Source: Glaesserella sp041817755 (GTDB taxonomy: Bacteria > Pseudomonadota > Gammaproteobacteria > Enterobacterales > Pasteurellaceae). From it: DNA of 18,532 nt. The stretch covers positions 1 through 18,532 of the forward strand of contig NZ_JBGYBX010000051.1 of the NCBI RefSeq assembly GCF_041817755.1. The letters run 5' to 3'. The position numbers were made by a program, and so were the translations under genes. Numbering within the stretch: position 1 is the stretch's first letter; the number at the start of each line of letters is the position of its first letter. The notes under the pieces were generated by a model, which ran no database searches, was not told where the DNA came from, and was given only the letters and a program-made list of their open reading frames with translations. Shown here in pieces: positions 1 through 6,205 of the stretch.

Positions 1-160
1 CCAGAATCTCGGCAAAGGCAGGGGAGGAATCAAAGCTGGCCAGTTCGAGTTCAAGGCGAAAGAGCTGAGAAAGTCCTTCTTGCAAGACGAAACTCACCAC
101 ATCAAACTCGACGCGGTTGTTTAAGGTGAGGCTATAGCGGTAATCGGATTGGGCTGCCAT
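1..160 (-). CDS. vgrG: VgrG spike protein, N-terminal part (runs off the left edge)
   Basis: VgrG trimers form the spike at the tip of the Hcp tube and carry effectors. Only the first 53 residues are inside the window. They begin MAAQSDYRYSLTLNNRVEF and contain the EGLSQLFRLELELAS stretch typical of the first gp27-like domain, where the family has a 'LS.LFr.elel.S' pattern. The start at 158-160 follows AAGGAAC, a good ribosome binding site. The sequence is about 93% identical (11 mismatches in 160 bases, counted by eye, no gaps) to the start of the second vgrG at 18201, which points the other way. It lies downstream of hcp on the same strand, but the hcp terminator at 332-360 separates them. 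Base composition is above 50% GC, well above the AT-rich core genes. The C-terminal half, which would show any effector extension, is outside the window. Confidence 0.93.
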   Translation of the reverse strand, partial: MAAQSDYRYSLTLNNRVEFDVVSFVLQEGLSQLFRLELELASFDSSPAFAEIL

Positions 161-212
161 GGGTGTTCCTTTTTATCGAAAAATCTTGTGTGCTTTTGAC
201 CGACCTTCTTAA

Positions 213-221
213 AAGTGCGGT
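213..221 (+). other. DNA uptake signal sequence (AAGTGCGGT)
   Basis: Exact nine-base Haemophilus-type uptake core. It lies in the left inverted repeat arm. Its partner arm at 201-212 is degenerate, so unlike the copy at 18142-18161 it no longer forms a perfect hairpin. Confidence 0.8.
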
Positions 222-259
222 GAGTTTTTCAAGTGTTTTTGTGCAAAATTTTTTATATT

Positions 260-274
260 ACATTCCTAGAATGT
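260..274. promoter_or_regulatory. Operator-like dyad upstream of the left vgrG
   Basis: Perfect 6+6 inverted repeat ACATTC-CTA-GAATGT. It lies in the 172-base gap between the hcp terminator and the left vgrG start, next to a TA-rich stretch that could serve as a -10 box read on the minus strand (TAATAT/TATAAA around 253-260). It is outside the repeat shared with the right vgrG, so any regulation here would be specific to this copy. The regulator is unknown. Confidence 0.3.
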
Positions 275-331
275 TGTATCCGAATTTGCGGTAATGATTA
301 TTGCCCTAGTTTATTTATCAAATTAAAATAC

Positions 332-360
332 AAAAACCCCAAGATAGACTCAGGGTTTTC
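332..360 (-). terminator. Rho-independent terminator of hcp
   Basis: Read on the minus strand, an 11-base-pair stem (349-359 with 333-343, including two G-U pairs) closes a five-base loop and is followed by T-rich sequence. It begins 22 bases after the hcp stop codon. The A-rich opposite flank means it might also work weakly in the other direction. It makes hcp a single-gene transcript and insulates the left vgrG from the strong hcp promoter. Confidence 0.8.
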
Positions 361-381
361 ATATTCGTTAAATCATAGAAA

Positions 382-897
382 TCAAACTTGCGGTTTACGC
401 CAGTCATCTGAACCCGATGTGCCGGAAATCGTATGATCCCAATTAATTTTACGATAACTCATGCTCACTTCCAATAATTGAGTATAAGGTGCATTTTTTG
501 GATCTTGTGCGTTTGGCATGACTAAGTTCATATCAACGATTATGGCGTCTTCCAAGACTGTAGAGAAGAACTCTTCTTGACGACCGTCAATTGATGTACG
601 GAACCATGTAATTTCTACTTTCGGTAACATTTCACCTGATGCTAATGCGTTATACATCAATGGAACAGCTTTGTTCAATGAACAAGTAAATTTGAATGCT
701 TGATGTACACGTTGACCTGATGGTTGTCCTGATTGCGGATCCGTCGGTACTGTCACAACGTGACTGATTGCTTGCGCCATGATTTCATCTTCATGACCTT
801 CAACATATACGTTACCTACAGAATCTTCAGTAAATGCACCGGCAGTGATATTGCCTTGATTACTACCTTCGATTGAAATAAACGCTGGTGTTGGCAT
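382..897 (-). CDS. hcp: Hcp tube protein of the type VI secretion system
   Basis: Hcp (TssD) hexamers stack into the inner tube that the sheath drives out of the cell. The 171-residue product has the usual family length. It starts MPTPAFISIEGSNQG, followed by ITAGAFTEDSVGN, GHEDEIMAQAISHVV and DPQSGQPSGQRVHQ, all hallmark Hcp segments. The C-terminal half has the expected VEITWFR and YTQLLEVSMSYRKINWDH strands. The ATG follows AGGAGA at a good distance. The gene stands alone on the minus strand with its own promoter (967-994), a predicted 5' hairpin and a terminator. This suits a protein needed in far more copies than the rest of the machine. In V. cholerae hcp genes are likewise placed outside the main cluster with a vgrG downstream. 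No C-terminal effector extension is present. Confidence 0.98.
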   Translation of the reverse strand: MPTPAFISIEGSNQGNITAGAFTEDSVGNVYVEGHEDEIMAQAISHVVTVPTDPQSGQPSGQRVHQAFKFTCSLNKAVPLMYNALASGEMLPKVEITWFRTSIDGRQEEFFSTVLEDAIIVDMNLVMPNAQDPKNAPYTQLLEVSMSYRKINWDHTISGTSGSDDWRKPQV

Positions 898-938
898 AGG
901 TATTCTCCTAATATTATTTGATTATTTAAAATGTTTTG

Positions 939-962
939 CCGTCTTCTTGAAGATGAAGACGG
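939..962 (-). promoter_or_regulatory. Hairpin at the 5' end of the hcp transcript
   Basis: Inverted repeat CCGTCTTC / GAAGACGG (8 bp perfect, 8-base loop). If the promoter at 967-994 is correct, the predicted transcription start is around 960, so this hairpin would sit at the extreme 5' end of the hcp mRNA. 5' stem-loops are known to protect some mRNAs from decay. Its use here is inferred. No T tract follows, so it is not a simple terminator. Confidence 0.45.
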
Positions 963-966
963 GCTA

Positions 967-994
967 ACTATAGCAAGCAAAAAATTCCTTTCAA
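967..994 (-). promoter_or_regulatory. Predicted sigma-70 promoter of hcp
   Basis: On the minus strand, -35 TTGAAA (989-994) and -10 TATAGT (967-972) are separated by 16 bases. Both boxes are close to consensus. The leader to the hcp ATG is about 60 bases. Confidence 0.55.
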
Positions 995-1031
995 AAAGTT
1001 TTTTTCAAAACTCCCATTTTTCTTCATTTTC

Positions 1032-1047
1032 TGGCAAAAAATTGCCA
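1032..1047. promoter_or_regulatory. Palindrome TGGCAA-N4-TTGCCA upstream of the hcp promoter
   Basis: Perfect 6+6 dyad about 38 bases upstream of the predicted hcp -35 box. Position and symmetry suit an activator or repressor site. It also resembles the sigma-54 -24/-12 pattern (TGG...TTGC), but GG and GC are nine bases apart rather than the required ten, on either strand. It could be an eroded sigma-54 promoter or an unrelated operator. Confidence 0.35.
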
Positions 1048-1084
1048 AAAATCCATAATAAAGACTAAATTACTTCTCTACGTC

Positions 1085-1517
1085 CGAAAAAAGATTTGAG
1101 GAACACGTATAGTATAAAAAACGCCACTCCCATTGCTCTGCACTATAGCGGTTCTCATCCGGCGATTTATGCCGTATTAAAACTCGCGCGGTAAAATCTT
1201 CTTTCTCCGACCAAAAGTATCAATCACCATTTTAAACAAGTTTCTTACAGCATCAGCTGACTTGCAAAGATTGAGCTAGCTATTCATAGGCGGCTTAAAA
1301 AGTAGGCAAAATATTATAACAAAAGCTACCTCGGTGAAATGATGCATTTTGATATAATCCAGTTTACAGATGCTGTAAATACCACAAACGTGAGCTGATT
1401 CGATTTATCAACTTCTATAATACCATCAAACCGTATTCCGTCGTATTATACAGAAAGTACCGAAGCAGCATACTTTCATGCTTTTTTGGGGAGGTGAAAG
1501 CTATTTTGGACAATTAA
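1085..1517 (+). pseudogene. Transposase remnants (integrase-core type, possibly plus an IS1595-type fragment)
   Basis: No intact reading frame exists here, but short frames look like broken transposases. At 1141-1191 there is HYSGSHPAIYAVLKLAR. At 1285-1356 RRLKK, a stop, then KSYLGEMMHFDI resembles the start of an integrase catalytic core as in IS481-like transposases. At 1374-1440 HKRELIRFINFYNTIKP resembles the C-terminal end of such a core, so the middle has been deleted. Near 1490-1510, ...FFGEV followed by bases reading ESYFG in another frame recalls the DESYFG motif of IS1595/IS1016-type transposases with a small deletion. Family assignments are from remembered motifs only. The remnants fill the divergent gap between hcp and the main operon. 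Confidence 0.45.
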
Positions 1518-1564
1518 GTAAATAGTGCTAAATATTATATAGAGATTAAACCTCCAACCTTAGC

Positions 1565-1587
1565 GTCCTGAAAAACTTTCTCAGGAC
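1565..1587 (+). promoter_or_regulatory. Hairpin upstream of the main operon
   Basis: Perfect 7-base-pair inverted repeat GTCCTGA / TCAGGAC with a nine-base loop. There is no T tract on either side, so it is not a typical terminator. It overlaps the place where a -35 box for the TATAAT at 1597 would lie, so it could be an operator. It might also be an end of the decayed mobile element. Confidence 0.35.
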
Positions 1588-1596
1588 TCCGTTAAC

Positions 1597-1602
1597 TATA
1601 AT
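1597..1602 (+). promoter_or_regulatory. Possible -10 box (TATAAT) for the T6SS operon
   Basis: Exact TATAAT 71 bases upstream of the first possible start codon and 110 bases upstream of the preferred PAAR start. No good -35 box lies at 16-18 bases, so the promoter would be weak or would need an activator, perhaps the VasH-like protein. No better promoter was found in this gap. Confidence 0.3.
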
Positions 1603-1712
1603 ATTGTGAATATATTGGTATTGAATTATTTAGAGAATCTATTCTTTGATTTTTTACATTATAAAGAGTTATAATGACAAAAACTCAAGTTATTTGTAAG
1701 TCTGAGGATAAG

Positions 1713-1985
1713 ATGGCAAAAATTGCATTGCATGGACATAAAAATACCTGTCCGGAACACACCAATGGGAATATTGTAGTCGAAAGCACTAATCGTCCGA
1801 CCATTAATGGCGTACCTGTCGCCATTGTCGGAGATAAATGCCAATGTGGTAATGGTATGGATGTCATTACAACAGGAAGCAGCTTATTTACGATTAACGG
1901 TATTCCAGTTGCAATTACGGGTAGTGCGACCGGACATGGCGGAGTTATTGTTGAAGGTGATGAGCGTTTAACAATCATTGGCTAA
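1713..1985 (+). CDS. PAAR-repeat spike-tip protein
   Basis: PAAR proteins form the sharp metal-binding cone on the VgrG spike and can link effectors to it. The 90-residue product is a bare PAAR domain without effector extension. Two glycine-rich repeats are visible (TINGVPVAIVGDKCQCGNG and TINGIPVAITGSATGHGG). His and Cys residues (HGH...C near the start, CQC, GHGG) suit metal binding. The frame is open from an ATG at 1674 (103 residues), but the ATG at 1713 is preferred. It has GAGG six bases upstream and gives the usual short N-terminus, while the upstream ATG has only a poor site. It heads the operon, 32 bases before tssB, as the PAAR gene VCA0105 heads the V. cholerae cluster. Confidence 0.9.
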   Translation: MAKIALHGHKNTCPEHTNGNIVVESTNRPTINGVPVAIVGDKCQCGNGMDVITTGSSLFTINGIPVAITGSATGHGGVIVEGDERLTIIG

Positions 1986-2017
1986 TTTATTTTTTCATTT
2001 CATATAGAGGATCTTGT

Positions 2018-2518
2018 ATGTCAAAAAACGGTTCAGTCGCACCAAAAGAGCGAATTAACATTAAATACACACCTGCAACAGGTGATCAACAAAGCGAAGT
2101 GGAATTACCGTTAAAATTATTGGTCACCGGTGATTTCAAAGGTGCCCGGGAAGAGACTAGCTTAGAAGAAAGAGAAACGGTCTCTATTGATAAACATACG
2201 TTTGATGCGGTAATGAAACAATCTGAATTAAGTATCGACGTTACTGTTCCTAATCGCTTGGAAGACGATGCGAAAGATCAAGATCTTAACGTGAGTTTGA
2301 AATTTGAAAGTATCGAAGATTTCAATCCGGACAATATTGCGAAACAGGTTCCGCAACTGAATAAACTATTGGAATTACGCGAAGCACTTTTAGCATTAAA
2401 AGGCCCGATGGGCAATATTCCTGCATTTCGTAATAAATTGCAGGAGTTAATTGCAAATAGAGATGCAAGAGAATCGTTAGAAAAAGAATTAGCTATTATT
2501 TTAGATAGTGAAAAATAG
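2018..2518 (+). CDS. tssB: TssB (VipA), small sheath subunit
   Basis: TssB pairs with TssC to build the contractile sheath around the Hcp tube in the cytoplasm. The 166-residue product has the normal length. The N-terminal segment PKERINIKYTP followed by EVELPLKLLVTGDFKG matches the family pattern in which an R-V-x-I-x-Y strand precedes ELP...V.GDF. Further on are IDKHTFDAVMKQ, a strand with LNVSLKFESIEDFNPDNIAKQVPQL, LLELREALLALKGP, and a C-terminal helix that includes FRNKLQELI. All are typical. AGAGG lies before the ATG. tssC follows after 12 bases, as expected for proteins made in equal amounts. Confidence 0.98.
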   Translation: MSKNGSVAPKERINIKYTPATGDQQSEVELPLKLLVTGDFKGAREETSLEERETVSIDKHTFDAVMKQSELSIDVTVPNRLEDDAKDQDLNVSLKFESIEDFNPDNIAKQVPQLNKLLELREALLALKGPMGNIPAFRNKLQELIANRDARESLEKELAIILDSEK

Positions 2519-2530
2519 TAGGAAAGAAAT

Positions 2531-4012
2531 ATGACAGCTGAAAAACAGTCGACTCAGTCACAACAAACACAAACAACCAGTTTGCTTGACCAAGTATTGG
2601 AACAAACCCGTTTTAAACCAGAGAATGAGGATTATAGTATCGCACAACGCGGTGTTGCTGAATTTATTTCTGAAATGTTGAAAAGCGATAATGCGGATAC
2701 TGTAGTCAATAAAAATTTGATCGATGAAATGATCGTCCAACTTGATGAAAAAATTGGTCATCAAGTGGATGAAATTTTGCATAATGAAAAGGTGCAAGAA
2801 CTTGAATCCGCATGGCGTGGTTTGAAACTTTTGGTTGATCGTACCGATTTCCGCGAAAATATTAAAATCGAAATCTTAAACGTAACCAAAGAAGAGTTAC
2901 TTGACGATTTCGAATTTGCCACAGATATTACGCAAAGTAGTCTATATAAATACGTTTATTCTGCAAACTACGGTCAATTTGGTGGTGAACCAGTAGCTGC
3001 AATTATTGGTAACTATACCTTTACACCGTCATCGCCAGATATCAAATTACTGCAATACGTATCTTCTGTTGGTGCAATGTCTCATGCGCCGTTTATCTCA
3101 GCTGCCGGCCCTGAATTTTTCGGTTTAGACAGTTATGCCTCACTTTCTGAAATTAAGGAAGTGAAAGATATTTTTGAAGGTCCGCGTTATGCGAAATGGC
3201 GTGCTTTGCGTGAATCTGAAGATTCAAAATATCTTGCATTAACTATGCCGCGTTTCTTATCTCGTTTACCCTATGATCCGGTAGAAAACCCGACAAAAAC
3301 ATTTAATTATCGCGAAACCATTTCAGGCGAACACGATAATTACTTATGGAGTAACGTTGCGTTCTTAATGGCGTCAAAAATCACTGACAGTTTCGCAAAA
3401 TATCGCTGGTGTCCGAATATTATCGGTCCGCAAAGCGGTGGTGCGGTGGAAGATTTGCCCGTTCATTTGTTTGAATCGTTCGGTCAATTACAGGCTAAAA
3501 TTCCAACTGAAGTGTTAATTACCGATCGCAAAGAATTTGAATTAGCGGATGAAGGTTTCATTCCATTAACAATGCGTAAAGGTAGTGATAATGCTGCGTT
3601 CTTCTCGGCAAATTCAATTCAAAAGCCAAAACGTTTTCCAAACACGGAAGAAGGTAAATTAGCGGAAACTAATTATCGTCTTGGTACACAATTACCTTAC
3701 ATGTTCATCGTGAACCGCTTAGCTCATTATTTGAAAGTACTGCAACGCGAACAAATTGGTTCGTGGAAAGAGCGTCAAGATCTTGAACGTGAACTAAATG
3801 TATGGTTAAAACAATACGTATCAGACCAAGAAAATCCGCCGGCTGAAGTGCGTAGTCGCCGCCCGTTACGAGCAGCGAAAGTCTCCGTTTCTAATGTAGA
3901 AGGAGAACCGGGTTGGTACAAAGTGTCATTATCTGTACGTCCGCACTTTAAATACATGGGAGCAAGCTTCGATTTGTCTCTTGTGGGGCGCTTGGATTTG
4001 GAAGATAAATAG
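2531..4012 (+). CDS. tssC: TssC (VipB), large sheath subunit
   Basis: TssC is the main sheath protein and the substrate for ClpV-driven disassembly after firing. It has 493 residues, the normal length. The N-terminal helix TTSLLDQVLEQTRFKPE (about residues 15-31) matches the helix of V. cholerae VipB that ClpV grips, and it looks intact. Other family hallmarks are ESAWRGLKLLVDRTDF (about 88-103), GGEPVAAIIGNYTF, PEFFGLDSYASL, WRALRESEDSKYLALTMPRF, LPYDP, and the C-terminal KYMGASFDLSLVGRLD. AGGAAAG precedes the ATG. The kept ClpV-binding helix matters because no clpV lies in this locus. Confidence 0.98.
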   Translation: MTAEKQSTQSQQTQTTSLLDQVLEQTRFKPENEDYSIAQRGVAEFISEMLKSDNADTVVNKNLIDEMIVQLDEKIGHQVDEILHNEKVQELESAWRGLKLLVDRTDFRENIKIEILNVTKEELLDDFEFATDITQSSLYKYVYSANYGQFGGEPVAAIIGNYTFTPSSPDIKLLQYVSSVGAMSHAPFISAAGPEFFGLDSYASLSEIKEVKDIFEGPRYAKWRALRESEDSKYLALTMPRFLSRLPYDPVENPTKTFNYRETISGEHDNYLWSNVAFLMASKITDSFAKYRWCPNIIGPQSGGAVEDLPVHLFESFGQLQAKIPTEVLITDRKEFELADEGFIPLTMRKGSDNAAFFSANSIQKPKRFPNTEEGKLAETNYRLGTQLPYMFIVNRLAHYLKVLQREQIGSWKERQDLERELNVWLKQYVSDQENPPAEVRSRRPLRAAKVSVSNVEGEPGWYKVSLSVRPHFKYMGASFDLSLVGRLDLEDK

Positions 4013-4027
4013 ACGGTTTAATTCATT

Positions 4028-4444
4028 GTGAGTTTTTGGAATCGTTTAACATCCGTCTCTAATAATACAGATTCGATTGTACGGAAAACAGCTCACCAAG
4101 TAGTGAATGAAGTAATTCGCTCGGTGAAAAAAAACATTGAATTAGTATTAAATTCAAGACAAGGGTGCACATTATGTGCACCCGATTTTGGCTTGAAAGA
4201 CTTTAACGACTCAACAGCAACAACACGCAGTTTGAGTCAAGCTATTATTACCGATATTCGATCTAATATTGATAGATATGAGCCGAGAGTAAAAATTTCT
4301 CGTATTGAATACATACCCGATCCTTACGATGTATTACAGCTCAATTTTAGGCTCACTTGTATTGTTTTATTAAAACAAAAAAACGAATTAACCGAATTAA
4401 ATATTATTTTAGATAGTGCTAATAAAAAGTTTAGAGTTACGTAA
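4028..4444 (+). CDS. tssE: TssE baseplate protein (gp25-like)
   Basis: TssE is a gp25-like wedge component of the baseplate that primes sheath polymerisation. The 138-residue product has the usual length. It begins MSFWNRLTSVS, has LVLNSRQGC and DFGLKDFND (family: N-S-R-x-G-C and Y/F-G-L-x-D-F), and keeps the conserved YEPRVKI motif near residues 87-93. The start is GTG at 4028, 15 bases after tssC. The upstream ribosome binding site is poor, so translation may be low or coupled to tssC. The coding sequence contains a strong terminator-like hairpin at 4163-4183. tssF starts at the very next base after the stop. Confidence 0.95.
   Translation: MSFWNRLTSVSNNTDSIVRKTAHQVVNEVIRSVKKNIELVLNSRQGCTLCAPDFGLKDFNDSTATTRSLSQAIITDIRSNIDRYEPRVKISRIEYIPDPYDVLQLNFRLTCIVLLKQKNELTELNIILDSANKKFRVT
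4163..4187 (+). terminator. Terminator-like hairpin inside tssE
   Basis: GGGTGCAC and GTGCACCC form a perfect 8-base-pair stem with the loop ATTAT, followed by GATTTTGG. The stem is GC-rich against AT-rich surroundings. The T run is short (four) and offset by two bases. It could act as a partial terminator or processing site, lowering expression of everything after the sheath genes. Translating ribosomes would limit its effect. Confidence 0.4.
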
Positions 4445-6205
4445 ATGTCTTTAAAGGAAATTTTTAGGGCTGAGTTAGATTTTTTAAAGAAGGATGGGAA
4501 ATATTTTTCCAAAATTCATCCTCATCTTTCTCGCTTTTTATCCGATGAGATTATCGATCCGGAGGCGGAGCGTATTATAGAATCGTTCGCTTTTTTGACC
4601 GCACGTTTAAAAGAAAAAATTCAAGACAGTTTTCCTGAATTAACGCAATCTATGATTCAGTTGCTTTGGCCGAATTATTTACGTCCTTTGCCAAGTAGTG
4701 CTGTTCTTCGTTTTAATCCGAAAGAACGTGCAATCACCACAAAACACGTGATTCCGAAAGGCACTTTTGTTTCATCCAGACCTGTTGATGGAACCGCTTG
4801 CCGTTTTCAAACCACTATGGATGTGGCTGTCTACCCTATTGTATTAAATTCGGTCGAATCTAATGTTACATCAAGATCATCTCTCATCGAATTACAACTA
4901 GAAAATATTTCTGAAACCGACTTTGCATCTTTGCAATGCAATGAGCTGTCATTTTACTTATCTGGTAGTGATTATAATGCCTTGACTTGCTACCAATGGC
5001 TGTTTAATTACTTAGATAAAATTAGCGTTAAAGCAGGAAATAAAGAGATTATATTGCCTCTGAATTGCATTCAAAGCCAAGGGTTAGAAAGTGAGGACGA
5101 TCTTCTCCCCTACCCTAAAAATACTTTTGAAGGCTATCGATTAATACAAGAGTTTTTCTTTTTCCCCAAAAAATTCTATTTCTTTAAATTGAAAAATTTG
5201 AATCGATATCTTGATAATATTTCAGAAAGTGAGCTCAAATTATTATTTCGTTTCAGTCGCCCATTACCAAAAGATTTAACTTTGGGAAAAACGGACTTTA
5301 CTCTTTATTGTTCACCAATTATTAACTTATTCTCTCATGATGCTATTCCGATCAATTTAGACGGAAAACGAATGCATTACCCAGTTATCCCGTCAGGGGT
5401 CAATCGTTCACATTTTGAGATTTTTGATATTAATCACGTCACTGGTACAAAATCAGGCAAACATGCCGGGCAAGAAAGTCGTTTATATGAATACGTTCGA
5501 TTTGAGTCTTTTTCTCATGATGTGATTGACACTCAAGAACCGGTATTTTACAAAGCCAGCTTAAAAGAAAACCTAGAAGAAGACGGTTATGATCATTACA
5601 TTTCTTTTGTATCGCGCGGTGATGAAATTCAAAAGAAAGAACGAGAAACTATTTCTCTTAATTTAATTTGTACCAATAAGAACTTACCTGAATATTTAGG
5701 TATTGGTGATATTTGCATTCCATCGCAAGATACACCGTCGTACATTACATTTGAAAATATTACACGTCCTTGTGAAACTATTCGTCCTTCTTTAAGTGGT
5801 ACATTACAATGGCAACTAATATCGAATCTTTCCTTAAATTATGTTTCATTAAGTAATCTTGACATATTAAAAGAAGTGTTACTTGCTTATGATTTTAACG
5901 CTATCTATGATTTGCAATCAGAACGAAGAACAAAAAAACGCTTAGATGCAATTAGAAAAATTGAGACTTGCCCGGTGGATAGAATTATTAAAGGCGTTAT
6001 TTATCGCGGATTAAGATCTACGCTTGAAATTGACGGAGATAAGTTTTTATGTGAGGGCGAAGTATTTTTATTTAGCACTATATTAGCAGAATTTTTCCGA
6101 TTATATGGCACGATTAATTCCTTTCACGAATTAATCGTTACTAATAGCAGTAATAATGAGATATTCAAATGGGATCGCAAAGTAGCACTACAGCAAATCG
6201 TTTGA
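4445..6205 (+). CDS. tssF: TssF baseplate protein (VasA)
   Basis: TssF forms the baseplate wedge with TssG (two TssF to one TssG), together with TssE and TssK. The 586-residue product is close to the family's usual 590-620. The N-terminus (AELDFLKKDGKYFSKIHPHLSRFL, then DPEAERIIESFAFLTARLKEKI) is diagnostic: most TssF proteins have E..yLr..g..Fa..~P.la..L followed by DP.veRl.E.fAfL.arl. The motif LTQSMIQLLWPNYLRPLPSS also fits. The C-terminus has GDKFLCEGEVFLFSTILAEFFRLYGTINSFHELI, matching G.G..~lFg.vL..Ff..y.~~NsF. The start codon directly abuts the tssE stop. The last 37 bases overlap tssG, so the two are probably translationally coupled. Confidence 0.97.
   Translation: MSLKEIFRAELDFLKKDGKYFSKIHPHLSRFLSDEIIDPEAERIIESFAFLTARLKEKIQDSFPELTQSMIQLLWPNYLRPLPSSAVLRFNPKERAITTKHVIPKGTFVSSRPVDGTACRFQTTMDVAVYPIVLNSVESNVTSRSSLIELQLENISETDFASLQCNELSFYLSGSDYNALTCYQWLFNYLDKISVKAGNKEIILPLNCIQSQGLESEDDLLPYPKNTFEGYRLIQEFFFFPKKFYFFKLKNLNRYLDNISESELKLLFRFSRPLPKDLTLGKTDFTLYCSPIINLFSHDAIPINLDGKRMHYPVIPSGVNRSHFEIFDINHVTGTKSGKHAGQESRLYEYVRFESFSHDVIDTQEPVFYKASLKENLEEDGYDHYISFVSRGDEIQKKERETISLNLICTNKNLPEYLGIGDICIPSQDTPSYITFENITRPCETIRPSLSGTLQWQLISNLSLNYVSLSNLDILKEVLLAYDFNAIYDLQSERRTKKRLDAIRKIETCPVDRIIKGVIYRGLRSTLEIDGDKFLCEGEVFLFSTILAEFFRLYGTINSFHELIVTNSSNNEIFKWDRKVALQQIV

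Larger units (their letters stand above)
1..221 (-). repeat. Left arm of the long inverted repeat (vgrG 5' end plus leader)
   Basis: Reverse complement of 18142-18360. The 32 bases just before the ATG (from CACACAAG onward) are identical in both copies. The 160 coding bases inside the window differ at 11 positions. Beyond this the match continues with a few mismatches and one extra base into the CCGCACTTTT motif. Position 1 pairs with 18360, so the repeat may extend past the left edge. It places two vgrG copies in inverted orientation around the T6SS locus. Confidence 0.92.

Noticed and set aside
233..436. 67-codon plus-strand open frame overlapping the hcp 3' end
   Set aside because: It runs across the hcp terminator and the end of hcp on the other strand, has no family resemblance and no convincing ribosome binding site.
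898..1712. Possible small RNA or CRISPR array in the divergent gap
   Set aside because: No regular repeats or spacers are present. The hairpins are isolated and better read as regulatory sites, and the rest resembles decayed transposase.
1685..1978. 97-codon minus-strand frame opposite the PAAR gene
   Set aside because: Antisense shadow of a clear PAAR coding sequence. No motif of its own.
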